Shown here one piece after another: positions 6,899 through 15,639 of a DNA stretch of 20,058 nucleotides. Position 1 is the first letter of the stretch. Every line of letters starts with the position of its first letter. This DNA comes from a virus: positions 1-20,058 of IMG/VR virus record IMGVR_UViG_3300044695_005329; one strand, given 5' to 3'. Below the pieces are notes generated by a model. That model was not told where the DNA came from, ran no database searches, and worked only from the letters and a program-made list of their open reading frames with translations. Made by a program: the position numbers and the translations under genes.

Positions 6899-7215
6899 CA
6901 ATTGAACAAGCTACAAAATTAGCACAAACGCTCAATAACAACTTAAAAGAAACTGGAGCAGATACCTTAGTGGTTTATAATGTTTTTGCATATTGGAGTT
7001 CCAACTATGAAAAGCAATATAACGTAATAATGTATCCTAAAATTCATGATGGAAAGTATGAGACAGCAGACTACTCTCAAAAGTTAGCCTTTGCAAGAGT
7101 CTCAATCAAAGCTCAATTGAAGGCCTCAAAAACATACGAAGGTTTTAATAGTGACTTTGAAGAGCAGACAGATATGGATCCAGAATTAAGCAACTATTTT
7201 AAAAAAAATAACTAA
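6895..7215 (+). CDS. Small phage structural-operon protein, function unknown
   Basis: This 106-residue soluble protein begins MTIEQATKLAQTLNNNLKE (a likely helix), continues with two strands around TLVVYNVFAYW and YNVIMYPKI, and has a helical, acidic C-terminus (NSDFEEQTDMDPELSNYF). I do not recognise it. It overlaps both neighbours (ATGA at the start, one base shared with the next ATG at the end), so it is translated with the head-tail connector and the large tail protein. It may be a small tail component or chaperone, but no motif supports this. Confidence 0.6.
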   Translation: MTIEQATKLAQTLNNNLKETGADTLVVYNVFAYWSSNYEKQYNVIMYPKIHDGKYETADYSQKLAFARVSIKAQLKASKTYEGFNSDFEEQTDMDPELSNYFKKNN

Positions 7216-8456
7216 TGCCATTAGTCACAGCACCTTTCTTTGCTTTAAATTCGCAATATAGGCCAAACAGATTTGTGGTCTCAATGACAAGTGCCGCGCC
7301 TCTGGTATTAGCACAAGCCTCAATAGTCATTGATTTTTTAGGAGTTACAAGCATATCGAAAAGTCCTATTTATAGCATAGGAACTACCTATTATTTTGAG
7401 TTCGACGTATCCAAAGTCCTACAAACATATTCAGCTCCGAAGAGCAATGCCAAAACGTCTGTATTCCCAGACACGCTGGATCAGCCATTGAACGTATCAA
7501 ATACTGATATTCATACCAAAGTGGCTCTGATCATATCATATTTTTACAATGATCCGACTACTGGACTTTTAACGCAGTTCGGTTCAACTGAGATCATTCC
7601 AACTGATTACCCAGCAATCGCTGGAACCAGACAAACAAGGAATTGGCAATTCATGGGCATGGATCTATATATACAAATATTTGGGGGTGGTTCTCCTTTC
7701 TTGACTAATGCACCAATAATTTATGAGATATGTCAAACTGAAAACGCTTACTTAACATTTATAGGATATACGGCAACGACGGTAAAGGTCACGACAAAAG
7801 ATAGCTCTGGATCTGTAATCGATACTGGATTGTTTACAGTCACTCCGAACTCAGATTTTGTACCGACTACGATCGGAACTGGATTGACAAACTTGGCTAC
7901 TCAGAGTTATTTTGACGGATCAGTAAACGTATTAGATCCAAACATATCAGTCTATGAGATACAAGTAGGCCAGTCTTTTTTATTGGGTAGTGTGTGGTCT
8001 TTTTTCCCTTTCTCAGAGATTAGGACTTATAAACTAATAAGCTGTTGCAATGAAAGATCGGTAAGGCTCCATTGGCTAAACAGATTAGGAGGTGCGGATG
8101 CTTACACATTTAGAAGCAAAAAAACAGTAACCCAAAAGATCAAAAGCGAATTAGCACAGAAGCCTCAAACATGGAACTATACTCTACCAGCGGCATCGAG
8201 TTATGATCGTGGCCTATTTAAGATTGCTCAAGATGTATCGATCCAATACGAAGCTGAAAGTGAATTTTATACGACCGCAGAAGGTTCTTGGATCTCAGAG
8301 CTTTTAAGTAGCCCAGAAGTTTACATGGAGACCAGCGACGGATTGATTGCCGTAGTTATAACAGATAGCGACATTACAATTTCAGAAAATGATGAGCTTC
8401 TAAGTGTTACAATAAGTTTTGTAGAGTCTAACAATATAAGCGTGCAACAAAATTAA
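7215..8456 (+). CDS. Putative tail or baseplate structural protein
   Basis: The 413-residue protein is strand-rich, threonine- and serine-rich and nearly free of long helices. It opens with MPLVTAPFFALNSQYRPNRF and YYFEFDVSKVLQTY, has a middle rich in short repeats of beta type (GYTATTVKVTTKDSSG), and ends with RLHWLNRLGGADAYTFRS, SWISELLSSPEVYME and a final strand pair. The W-(I)-x-E-L-L-x-S-P-E-V-Y segment and RLHWLNRLGG are ones I associate with structural proteins near the tail tip of Bacteroidota phages. It starts directly after the previous stop and is 2 bases before the larger 711-residue protein, which resembles a baseplate hub-type protein. A distal tail or baseplate role is likely but the family is not named here. 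Confidence 0.55.
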   Translation: MPLVTAPFFALNSQYRPNRFVVSMTSAAPLVLAQASIVIDFLGVTSISKSPIYSIGTTYYFEFDVSKVLQTYSAPKSNAKTSVFPDTLDQPLNVSNTDIHTKVALIISYFYNDPTTGLLTQFGSTEIIPTDYPAIAGTRQTRNWQFMGMDLYIQIFGGGSPFLTNAPIIYEICQTENAYLTFIGYTATTVKVTTKDSSGSVIDTGLFTVTPNSDFVPTTIGTGLTNLATQSYFDGSVNVLDPNISVYEIQVGQSFLLGSVWSFFPFSEIRTYKLISCCNERSVRLHWLNRLGGADAYTFRSKKTVTQKIKSELAQKPQTWNYTLPAASSYDRGLFKIAQDVSIQYEAESEFYTTAEGSWISELLSSPEVYMETSDGLIAVVITDSDITISENDELLSVTISFVESNNISVQQN

Positions 8457-8458
8457 AT

Positions 8459-10594
8459 ATGGCAGACATAAGAGTTATAATCGACGGAAAATTGGCAGAC
8501 CTACCCCCTCAAGGACTAAGTCTGCCTTTGACATATTCACTAAGAAGCAGAGAAGGCCTCACAATAAATACTGGGAGTCGATCTGAATACGCATTCGAAC
8601 TTCCAGCCACAAAGCAGAATAGCGATATTTTTAATATGTTTTATGAAGTTGGCGGTATAACAATTGTAGCCCAGTCATTCATGGACGCGAGTATCGAAGT
8701 AGACGGTCAGCCATTTTTCATAGGCAAGTGTCAACTACAAAGTGTCACTTTGAGACCAGATCTTTACGGCTGGGGCGGCAAGACTTATAAGGTCGCGTTC
8801 TACGGTAACAATTCAGACTGGGCGATTAGGTTAAAAAATACATTTTTGTATCAACTTGGATTTGGGACGCATCTTTATGAGAGAGATCAGATCCTTGTTT
8901 ACTGGGACTATACTTATCTCAATGACTATTTTAAGTATATTTTAATTAAGTGGAAAAACTGGAATGTATTCGGAGAAGTTGATACTCTTGAATCCACCCC
9001 AGCACTATTTATCGTACATGTATTAGACCGAATTTTTAACTCAATAGGATATACAGTAAATTCAGATTTTATAAGATCAGATTGGTTCTCAAAATTAGTC
9101 ATGCCGATACCAATAGGAGACCGAATCAATGATCCGCAATATGCCGTAGAATATTTGAACGTCGAGGTAAAGGATACAATCATTGATCCGAATGGGAACT
9201 ACTGGCCAGTTGTATTTACTACGCAAACAGTCGCTCCAACGGTGGGCGCAAATCCTTATGACAATATGACTGGATTTTATACAGCACCAGTTACTGGATT
9301 TTATTTGTTCAATTTCACAATTGAAGTAGTGTCTACCGCTGGGGTTTGGCAAGCTGAAGGTGGCCTTGTGCAGAACGGTAGTTTCCCAGTCATAGTTGGA
9401 GCCACATATTTTTTCTTGCCGTTTGGTAGCTCTGGTAATTATTTATTGACAATTGAGAGCGATGTAATATTTTTGAATGCTGGAGAATTTATAGGATTAA
9501 AACTTTCTGCCGCTTGTACGGATCCTTCAACTTATTTCAATATAAGCATGTCTGTTACTGGAGAAGCAGAGATCATTGATAACATCAATTTGGACTTTAA
9601 ATACCTAATAAATAAACGCTGGTCTGCTCTCGATTTTATCAGAGGATTAGCACATGCTTTTAATCTTGTATTCGAAACCAATGAAGGCCAAAAAATTGTA
9701 TCAATTGAACCTGCAGACAAGTATCTTTTAGAAGATCGGTATCCAAATACAAGAGTCTTCAAAGACGGATTTTATGTCAATACAGAGGAGAAAACAGAAT
9801 ACGTAGATTTGATCAAAGGGGGCGAATTAGTCTCTGATACAAAACAAGACAGCGCAATAACTTTGACATGGAAGCCAGACAGTAGCGATCCTACTGTAGA
9901 GGCTATGAATGAGAACCAAAGCATAGGCCTTTTAAATGCAAAATATAATTTCAAAACTGATAGATTTGGTAATGATGAGGCAGTCATTGAAAATCCTTTT
10001 TTCGCACCAACGGTAACGATCATTGACAAAGAGATCATTGCTACTGGAAGCGTAAAGGAACCTATTATACCCATAATTTGGGCAGAGAATTATCTCGAAG
10101 TTTCCTCAAGTACAGAAAAAGTAATAGATGTCTTACCAAGAATTTTAATAACTGAGAGACTAAACTCTGCATTCAATGGTCTTATAAATGTAAGATTGAG
10201 TGGTGGCCTCTCGATCCAGCAAACGCCAATGGCTTATATGGTGGACTATAACGATACAGAGGGGTATCAAACATCTTTGAGCTTCTCAGATGAGTCCGTA
10301 AATCAGTTTACGATCTCTGGACTCATGAAAAGATTTTATTTATCAGAGCTGGTAAGACTTGAAAATGGAAAGAAGCTGGAAATTTTTATGCTCTGGGACG
10401 TTCTAATGTTGCAGAATTTGACATTCAGAAACAAATTGATCATAAACTCTGATACATTTATCTTGCAAGAAATTAACGCGTTCAATGTCTCAAAAAACGC
10501 CAGCACAAAGACTTTTTTACTTCATGACTATAAAGAGGTCAATGCAGAAGATCGGATCCAAAATACGCAAACACAATCAAAAGTAGCACTATAA
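8459..10594 (+). CDS. Putative baseplate/tail-tip protein with C1q-like insert
   Basis: The 711-residue protein starts with a beta-rich part (RVIIDGKLADLPPQGLSLPL, residues about 5-24; then TGSRSEYAFELPATKQN). It holds a hydrophobic strand-rich middle, and from about residue 240 to 370 a jelly-roll-like domain. That domain carries NPYDNMTGFYTAPVTGFY near 265-282, the beta-strand signature of C1q/TNF-like domains. After it the hub-like body resumes with the helix LDFIRGLAHAFNLVFETN (about 391-408), IEPADKYL, and ends in a helix-poor region (VLMLQNLTFRNKLIINSD). The two body parts flanking the C1q-like domain match my memory of tail-tip proteins of Bacteroidota phages. The tape measure gene follows 3 bases downstream. 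A host-contact role for the insert is inference. Confidence 0.55.
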   Translation: MADIRVIIDGKLADLPPQGLSLPLTYSLRSREGLTINTGSRSEYAFELPATKQNSDIFNMFYEVGGITIVAQSFMDASIEVDGQPFFIGKCQLQSVTLRPDLYGWGGKTYKVAFYGNNSDWAIRLKNTFLYQLGFGTHLYERDQILVYWDYTYLNDYFKYILIKWKNWNVFGEVDTLESTPALFIVHVLDRIFNSIGYTVNSDFIRSDWFSKLVMPIPIGDRINDPQYAVEYLNVEVKDTIIDPNGNYWPVVFTTQTVAPTVGANPYDNMTGFYTAPVTGFYLFNFTIEVVSTAGVWQAEGGLVQNGSFPVIVGATYFFLPFGSSGNYLLTIESDVIFLNAGEFIGLKLSAACTDPSTYFNISMSVTGEAEIIDNINLDFKYLINKRWSALDFIRGLAHAFNLVFETNEGQKIVSIEPADKYLLEDRYPNTRVFKDGFYVNTEEKTEYVDLIKGGELVSDTKQDSAITLTWKPDSSDPTVEAMNENQSIGLLNAKYNFKTDRFGNDEAVIENPFFAPTVTIIDKEIIATGSVKEPIIPIIWAENYLEVSSSTEKVIDVLPRILITERLNSAFNGLINVRLSGGLSIQQTPMAYMVDYNDTEGYQTSLSFSDESVNQFTISGLMKRFYLSELVRLENGKKLEIFMLWDVLMLQNLTFRNKLIINSDTFILQEINAFNVSKNASTKTFLLHDYKEVNAEDRIQNTQTQSKVAL

Positions 10595-10597
10595 GAT

Positions 10598-13500
10598 ATG
10601 GCAAACACAATAGTAGGTTTCACGATTGAGATCGACGGCATCCAATCAATCAATCAATTGAACGAAGGTATTAAGGATACCAAAAAGGCAATGAATGATC
10701 TTGACTTGAGTACCGAAGCTGGGCAAAAACAATTTGAGGAACTCTCTCAGACTTTGGGTAAAATGACTGCACAACAAAAGGCTTTGAGAAAAGCGCAAGA
10801 TGATGTAAACAAGTCATTCCTTCCAGAGAAAGCGATCGGAGCCTATGATAAGGCAAGTGCGGAACTAAACAAGCTCAGAAAGGAATTTAAGAATGCGGCT
10901 CTGGACGGCTCAAAAACGACCGCAGAATTAGATAAAATGCAAAAAGAGATCCAACAACTGGATCAGACATTAAAGAAGGTAGACGGCCAAGTAGGACAGT
11001 TCCAGCGCAATGTCGGTAATTATCCAAAAACATTCCAGAGAATTACGCGATCATTAAACCAAGCAATTCCAGGTTTTGAGGCATTTTCAAGCACCCTTAA
11101 AAATTCAGAGGGACGGCTTACGTCCTTTGGGGTTGCCCTTGTTGCTGGATTTGTGGCCTTTCAAGCTGCTAATTTGATCAATAGAGCTATTACTAATCTG
11201 GAAGAATTTAATAAAAAAGTCATTGAGACCAGAAATACCGTAATGGAATTTTCGGGACTTTATGGAGAAAGTCTGGATCGAGTATCAGCACAAACTACGG
11301 CTCTGGCCGAAACCTTTGGAACCGATGCAAAGACAATATCAGAGGCGGCCAAAGCATTAAGCAAACAACTTGGAATTGGATTTGAAGAGGCCATTACAAA
11401 ACTGGAGGGTGCATTAGTTGAAGGGAGAGGGAACGCAGACGATTATTTACAAAAGATCAAAGAGATGCCGTCTGCATTTGTTGAGGCTGGGGATAGTGTC
11501 TCAGAACTATCTGTAAACAATAGAAAACTACTTGAGTCGAACAAAACTCTTGCCGCGTCTCAGATCGATACGGCCAAAAGATCAAAGGAACTGGTAAGCT
11601 CTTTTAAGGAATTTAAAAACGCTGCTGGATCAGCATTGATCAATGTATTGTTAGCCTTATACGAAGCTTTTAAACCAATAGGAACTGCATTTTATAATCT
11701 GGGAAAGGCGGTATTTGGTTTTATAAATGCTTTAGTTTCTGTTTTCGCTCCAGCTGGTAGGACTACCAGTTTGTTAGATCTTTTAGCATCGGCAATACAG
11801 TTCCTTCTTTCTCCGATAACATTCTTAATTCAACTGACTACATCAATATACCAGACCATGACACGCTGGGCTCCAGTTATAGCTGCAGTATCGGTGGCCA
11901 TAGGAGTCTTCACAATAGCCATGAATGCGGCAAGAATAGCGGCAGCGTTCGCGGCCATAGCGCAAGGAGCTTACTCAGCGGCTCTGGGGGTTTATACTAC
12001 GGTAATCAATGTTGCTAAGGCGGCTCAACAAGCATTCAATAATGCTGTTAGATCGAATCCTTTGGGACTTGCATTGACTGGTATAATAGCGGCTGGGACA
12101 GCCATTGCTGCTTATACAGCGGTCACAGATGAGAGTACAGCAGCAATAGATGATCAAACAGAGGCGCAGAAAAGAGCAGAGGCCGAAATGAAAGCTAAAA
12201 TGGATCTTGAAGAAAAAGCTATTGCAGATAAAATGGAAAAGCAAAGACTTGAATTTGAAGAGCAAGCTAAAATTGAAGAGGCCAAAAGAAAAGCAGAAGA
12301 GGCTGCACAAGAATATCAAAGAAAAATCAATGAGAGAGTAGAAAAATTAACAAGTGAGCGCATAAGTTTTCTGGAGAAAGAAGTCGAGGCAACCAAAAAT
12401 GCTTTGTCAGTTATTGCCGATCTCAGAGCTAAATACATTGATGAGCAAATTAAAAACATCAAAGATTCCAGAGAGAGACAAATACGCGAGGTGGAAAGAG
12501 GTGCAGAAAAAGAAGCTTTGGCATTAGATGAGCAATTCAAAAAGTTTCAAGAGGATAATAAGAAAAGAGCTGCAGAAGCTGAAAAACAAGCAGAAGAGGC
12601 TCGTGCCTTATATGGTGCAAACTCTGAAAAAGCTAAAAAGATAGAAGCTGAAAACAAAGCTGCATTGGATCGAGCAAAAGAAGAGGAGACCAAAGTGGCC
12701 GCAGAAATATCTGCTATAAAAATTGAGATCACAAAAAGAACCAATACCGAAACTGATAAGCTAAACTCTGAATTTAGGCAAGAAGATCTGGATAAAGCCA
12801 TAGAAGCTGCAGAAAAATTAAGAGATTTTAGAAGAGATATACTTGAAGAGGAGCAAGACTACATTGAGATGAAATCTGAAATGAAGCTACTCAAAAACAG
12901 AGAGGCCACAAATAAGCTTCTTGCTCAAGAAAAGGATGCCACAAAAAGGCTTGCGATCATTGACGCGGCCGCTAAGCAAGAAGAGCTTATGAGAGAGCAA
13001 GAGATCCTTAACAAGATAATGTCATTGAATGATGCAGAGGCGCAAATTGTGGATGAAGAGGGGAACTTAAAAGTAGGATACAAGCAAGAGGAATATGATG
13101 CGATCCTTTTAGCCAGACAAAAACTTTATACGGAACTCTCAGAGATTGAAGAGAAACAAACAAGCGACGTAATCAAAAACTCGGACGATCAGTTGAAGGC
13201 AAGATTGAAGTCCGTAACAGATGTAATTAACCAGATTAAAGAGATCTCTGATTTATTCTTTCAAGCATTAGAGACAATAAATATGCGGCAAGAGGCTCAA
13301 CTTGAAGAGGCTCTGGAAAGATCCGCAGAAAGGCAACAAAACCTTCAAGAAGAGATTGATAATAGTAGCGGATTACGTAGGTTATATTTTGAACAACAAC
13401 TCGAAAGAGAGGTAGCTAATGCAGAAGCTTTGGAGAAAGCCAAAGAAGAGCTTGCCAAAAAAGCAGCAAAACAACAAAAAGCACAAGCTATTTTACAGTC

Positions 13501-14050
13501 GATCATAAACACTGCTTTGGCCGTAACGTCTGCTTTGGGGACGTTCCCAGCTCCAAATGTTGTTGCGGCACTTATAGCTGGAACACTCGGAGCTACGCAA
13601 ACTGCTTTGATCGCAGCGCAGCCTTTGGCCAAAGGTGGGGTAGTTGGAAAGGGACAAGAAATTGTTACCTTTGCCTCTGGGGGTAGAGTGACCAGTAGAG
13701 GCAACATTAAGCCGCTCTCGAATGGAGACAATGTGCTGGCTACTTTGAAGACTGGAGAGGTCGTATTAAATGAGAACCAACAGCGTAGAATTGGATACCA
13801 AACATTAAAGGCCGCTCAAATACCAAACTTTGCCTCTGGTGGCTTAGTGGGGGCTCCTACGGCATTTGTTAATGATCAAATATCTGCATTAAATGATGAG
13901 AAAAGTAGTTTCAATATGATGCAAAAAATGATCATTGAGACTCAGAGCAGAATTGATCGAATCCAAGTTGTCTATACGGCCGATACAGAGGACTCAGTAG
14001 ACAAAGCACGTCAAGAAAGAAAACAAATTAGAACAACTGCAGAATTTTAG
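10598..14050 (+). CDS. Tail tape measure protein
   Basis: This 1150-residue protein sets tail length and takes part in DNA entry. The N-terminal 170 residues are coiled-coil helices (SINQLNEGIKDTKKAMNDLD, then NKLRKEFKNA), with a typical GQFQRNVGNYPKTFQRI motif at about 132-149. Hydrophobic blocks follow at about 176-198, 345-412, 424-475 (alanine-rich) and 488-509; such blocks suit channel-forming tape measures. A very long charged coiled coil (about 515-960, many EAKRKAEEAAQE-type heptads) and a last hydrophobic segment (about 975-1015) precede the glycine-rich C-terminus (AKGGVVGKGQ, FASGGRV, LSNGDNVLATLKTGEVV, ASGGLVGAP), the usual end of these proteins. It is by far the longest gene here, as expected for a tape measure. 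Its 5' end is 3 bases after the tail-tip gene. Confidence 0.92.
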   Translation: MANTIVGFTIEIDGIQSINQLNEGIKDTKKAMNDLDLSTEAGQKQFEELSQTLGKMTAQQKALRKAQDDVNKSFLPEKAIGAYDKASAELNKLRKEFKNAALDGSKTTAELDKMQKEIQQLDQTLKKVDGQVGQFQRNVGNYPKTFQRITRSLNQAIPGFEAFSSTLKNSEGRLTSFGVALVAGFVAFQAANLINRAITNLEEFNKKVIETRNTVMEFSGLYGESLDRVSAQTTALAETFGTDAKTISEAAKALSKQLGIGFEEAITKLEGALVEGRGNADDYLQKIKEMPSAFVEAGDSVSELSVNNRKLLESNKTLAASQIDTAKRSKELVSSFKEFKNAAGSALINVLLALYEAFKPIGTAFYNLGKAVFGFINALVSVFAPAGRTTSLLDLLASAIQFLLSPITFLIQLTTSIYQTMTRWAPVIAAVSVAIGVFTIAMNAARIAAAFAAIAQGAYSAALGVYTTVINVAKAAQQAFNNAVRSNPLGLALTGIIAAGTAIAAYTAVTDESTAAIDDQTEAQKRAEAEMKAKMDLEEKAIADKMEKQRLEFEEQAKIEEAKRKAEEAAQEYQRKINERVEKLTSERISFLEKEVEATKNALSVIADLRAKYIDEQIKNIKDSRERQIREVERGAEKEALALDEQFKKFQEDNKKRAAEAEKQAEEARALYGANSEKAKKIEAENKAALDRAKEEETKVAAEISAIKIEITKRTNTETDKLNSEFRQEDLDKAIEAAEKLRDFRRDILEEEQDYIEMKSEMKLLKNREATNKLLAQEKDATKRLAIIDAAAKQEELMREQEILNKIMSLNDAEAQIVDEEGNLKVGYKQEEYDAILLARQKLYTELSEIEEKQTSDVIKNSDDQLKARLKSVTDVINQIKEISDLFFQALETINMRQEAQLEEALERSAERQQNLQEEIDNSSGLRRLYFEQQLEREVANAEALEKAKEELAKKAAKQQKAQAILQSIINTALAVTSALGTFPAPNVVAALIAGTLGATQTALIAAQPLAKGGVVGKGQEIVTFASGGRVTSRGNIKPLSNGDNVLATLKTGEVVLNENQQRRIGYQTLKAAQIPNFASGGLVGAPTAFVNDQISALNDEKSSFNMMQKMIIETQSRIDRIQVVYTADTEDSVDKARQERKQIRTTAEF

Positions 14051-14052
14051 AT

Positions 14053-14295
14053 ATGTATATAAGAGAAATACCAGAACAATACCGATCAGAGGCTAAACAG
14101 ATAATGATTAAGAACAATACGGTATTATTGATGCCCAGAGAGGATCTGGAAAGGCTATTCTACTTTTATTATAGGTATATCAAAGTACTTAGAAGAGGAG
14201 AGAAAGTAGAACCAATGATCAAAAAGGATTTAGGATGTATCGCTTGTAGGGGGAAAGTAATAATGTATTTCAAAAATAACTTTCAAGAATGGTAA
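14053..14295 (+). CDS. Small protein with CxxC pair, function unknown
   Basis: The 80-residue protein is basic and mostly helical (MYIREIPEQYRSEAKQIM, PREDLERLFYFYYRYIKVLR). It then has a short segment GCIACRGKVIMYF with two cysteines spaced C-x-x-C, which could bind a metal or form a disulfide, although a single pair is weak evidence. I do not recognise the family. It starts 2 bases after the tape measure stop and overlaps the next gene by 7 bases, so it belongs to the late operon. Confidence 0.5.
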   Translation: MYIREIPEQYRSEAKQIMIKNNTVLLMPREDLERLFYFYYRYIKVLRRGEKVEPMIKKDLGCIACRGKVIMYFKNNFQEW

Positions 14296-14648
14296 TCAAT
14301 TTAACCAGAGATCGAGTAAAGAACTCTCAGAAACTATTTTGCGTATTGGCCTCAAAAGAACTTGAGGAGTCGATCGGAGAAGTGCAGAACATTGAACATA
14401 TTGTTTCTTATTTTGTCATGCACAACATTATAAGACAGTCTATAATCAATCGATACGTAATCATAAAATTGTATCCAGAGTATATTGAGCGATTTGAAAA
14501 GAAAGATCGAGCAGTCAATGAGCTGAGTAAGATATTACCTCTGGAACCGACGGCAATTTATAATATTTTGTCGAACCACTACGCGTATTTTTTCCCTATG
14601 AAACTGGATTTTTTCAAGCCTACAGAGATCCAGACAAAAAAAAATTAA
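14289..14648 (+). CDS. Small protein, possible helix-turn-helix, function unknown
   Basis: The 119-residue protein is mainly helical. Its C-terminal half has a segment AVNELSKILPLEPTAIYNIL (about residues 76-95) that could fold as a helix-turn-helix, with the helix-turn at LPLEP, but the score cannot be judged by eye. The N-terminus reads MVINLTRDRVKNSQKLFCVL. It is the last gene before the promoter-bearing gap at 14649-14755 and overlaps its upstream neighbour by 7 bases. It may be a small DNA-binding regulator of the adjoining promoter, but that is only a guess from position and the weak motif. Confidence 0.45.
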   Translation: MVINLTRDRVKNSQKLFCVLASKELEESIGEVQNIEHIVSYFVMHNIIRQSIINRYVIIKLYPEYIERFEKKDRAVNELSKILPLEPTAIYNILSNHYAYFFPMKLDFFKPTEIQTKKN

Positions 14649-14679
14649 AAAATTTTAAAAAAAAGTCTCAAAAAGTTTT

Positions 14680-14707
14680 TTTGTATGAAATAATTGTCAT
14701 AGATTTG
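14680..14707 (+). promoter_or_regulatory. Bacteroidota-type promoter (TTTG, 16-nt spacer, TAGATTTG)
   Basis: A -33-like TTTG at 14680-14683 lies 16 bases before TAGATTTG (14700-14707), an exact match to the Bacteroidota -7 consensus TAnnTTTG. The spacer is slightly shorter than the usual 17-23 bases. The promoter stands in the 107-base non-coding gap before the 64-residue gene, and transcription would start about 40 bases before its ATG. Confidence 0.7.
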
Positions 14708-14713
14708 TGACAA
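14694..14713. promoter_or_regulatory. Operator-like inverted repeat over the -7 element
   Basis: TTGTCA (14694-14699) and TGACAA (14708-14713) are perfect inverted copies separated by exactly the 8-base -7 element TAGATTTG. A dimeric repressor bound here would block the promoter. TTTGTGACAA recurs at 16799-16808 after the second promoter, but there the left arm is missing. Confidence 0.55.
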
Positions 14714-14755
14714 CAAAGAACGAAAGGAAATTTAAAACAATCAAAAATTATCAGT

Positions 14756-14950
14756 ATGGAAACTTTAAGAATCGGATCATTAGTAAAATTCATGGCAGAC
14801 AATGAAATTTGGATTGTGACCTCAATCCAGCCAAACAGAAACAGAGTTTTTTTAAAGCCTTATTGTGAGGCGGCCAAAAAAGCTAACACAAGATTCAATA
14901 TCACTTTTGATATTTTTCTTTTAGAAAAGCAAGTAACAATAATTGATTAA
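14756..14950 (+). CDS. Small protein with SH3-like outlook, function unknown
   Basis: This 64-residue protein reads METLRIGSLVKFMADNEIWI, with strands VTSIQ and RVFLKPY, a helix-like KKANTRFN stretch and a final strand FLLEKQVTIID. Alternating strands of this kind suggest a small beta-barrel (SH3/KOW-like), but nothing confirms it. It is the first gene after the operator-covered promoter and shares a transcription unit with the 200-residue gene, 20 bases downstream. I do not recognise it; candidate roles include a small regulator or anti-host factor. Confidence 0.5.
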   Translation: METLRIGSLVKFMADNEIWIVTSIQPNRNRVFLKPYCEAAKKANTRFNITFDIFLLEKQVTIID

Positions 14951-14970
14951 CATTTTAAATTTTTAACCGT

Positions 14971-15573
14971 ATGAAGAGTATTATCAATGAGGATCGCTGG
15001 ATCCCAGCTAACATGACCGAAACCAACGTAGATACAACTGTTAAGACAGAGGTATTCTGGGACGCAGAATCAATGACAGCAATGTTTTTTCTGGGCAAAG
15101 CAAGAAAACCTATCTATTATGTTAGGTATAAATCCGTAGAGTCAATGGAGAAAACAATTATTGACTGGGTGTTGCAAGTTTGGAATAACCACCAAAGCAA
15201 GATCGCGGCAAAACAAAAAAGAGCAGAGGCGCAGAGAAGCTTCAATATCAATGATCACTTTGAGGTAGGAGATATTGTATATAACTCTTGGGGCTATGAG
15301 CAAACCAATATTCAGTATTATAAGGTTCTCGAAATGACTGATCATTTTATTAAGGTGCAAGAGTTATATTTGGAAACTGTAGAAGGATCTGAGTATTCTC
15401 ATGGAATGGCAGACGAAGTGGTTCCCAGCACAACATTTGTAGAAGGATCGCAACCATTTAGGCTCAAAGTGAAAGCAAATTCCGACGGTAGCGCAATGAT
15501 TTGTAATCCAGAGTCCTTTTATTATTTTTCGAAGTGGGACGGCAGACCGAAGTATAGAAGCTGGTATTATTAA
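14971..15573 (+). CDS. Conserved phage/plasmid protein with YNSWGYEQTN motif
   Basis: The 200-residue protein has an N-terminal part with FWDAESMTAMFF and PIYYVRYKSVESMEKTI, then a charged linker (AAKQKRAEAQRSF, about 79-91). A second part contains FEVGDIVYNSWGYEQTNI at about 97-114, followed by YYKVLEMTDHFIKVQEL. I recall the G-D-x-x-Y-x-S-W-G-Y-x-Q-T-N motif from small proteins of plasmids and phages whose function is unknown. The C-terminus ends with FYYFSKWDGRPKYRSWYY. The gene is followed 16 bases later by an intrinsic terminator, closing a two-gene transcription unit that begins at the 14.7-kb promoter. Its leader TTTTTAACCGTATG is A/T-rich with no Shine-Dalgarno. Confidence 0.6.
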   Translation: MKSIINEDRWIPANMTETNVDTTVKTEVFWDAESMTAMFFLGKARKPIYYVRYKSVESMEKTIIDWVLQVWNNHQSKIAAKQKRAEAQRSFNINDHFEVGDIVYNSWGYEQTNIQYYKVLEMTDHFIKVQELYLETVEGSEYSHGMADEVVPSTTFVEGSQPFRLKVKANSDGSAMICNPESFYYFSKWDGRPKYRSWYY

Positions 15574-15589
15574 AATATGATCAATGACT

Positions 15590-15618
15590 GGGGGGTATTA
15601 TGTATCCCCCTATTTTTT
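15590..15618 (+). terminator. Intrinsic terminator after the two-gene unit
   Basis: GGGGGGTA (15590-15597) pairs with TATCCCCC (15603-15610), an 8-bp stem including one G·T pair, with loop TTATG. T-A-TTTTTT follows directly (15611-15618). It sits 16 bases after the stop at 15571-15573. Confidence 0.75.
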
Positions 15619-15639
15619 AAAATTTTAAAACCGTATGTT

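Noticed and set aside
13345-13731. 128-residue antisense frame within the tape measure gene
   Set aside because: It is the complement of the well-supported tape measure coding sequence with no promoter or homology; all other antisense frames were rejected likewise.
14649-14679. Intrinsic terminator after the tail operon
   Set aside because: The A/T-rich stretch has only weak AAAATTTT-type symmetry and no GC-containing stem, so read-through into the next unit is possible.
15500-15530. Second promoter TTTG-N19-TATTTTTC before RadC
   Set aside because: It is a 7/8 match inside coding sequence and the intrinsic terminator lies between it and RadC, so it would be cut off unless read-through occurs.
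15577-15639. Upstream in-frame start for the RadC-like gene at 15577
   Set aside because: It begins before the terminator stem at 15590-15610 and would encode it; the residues before 15640 (INDWGVLCIPLFFK) do not fit RadC N-termini.
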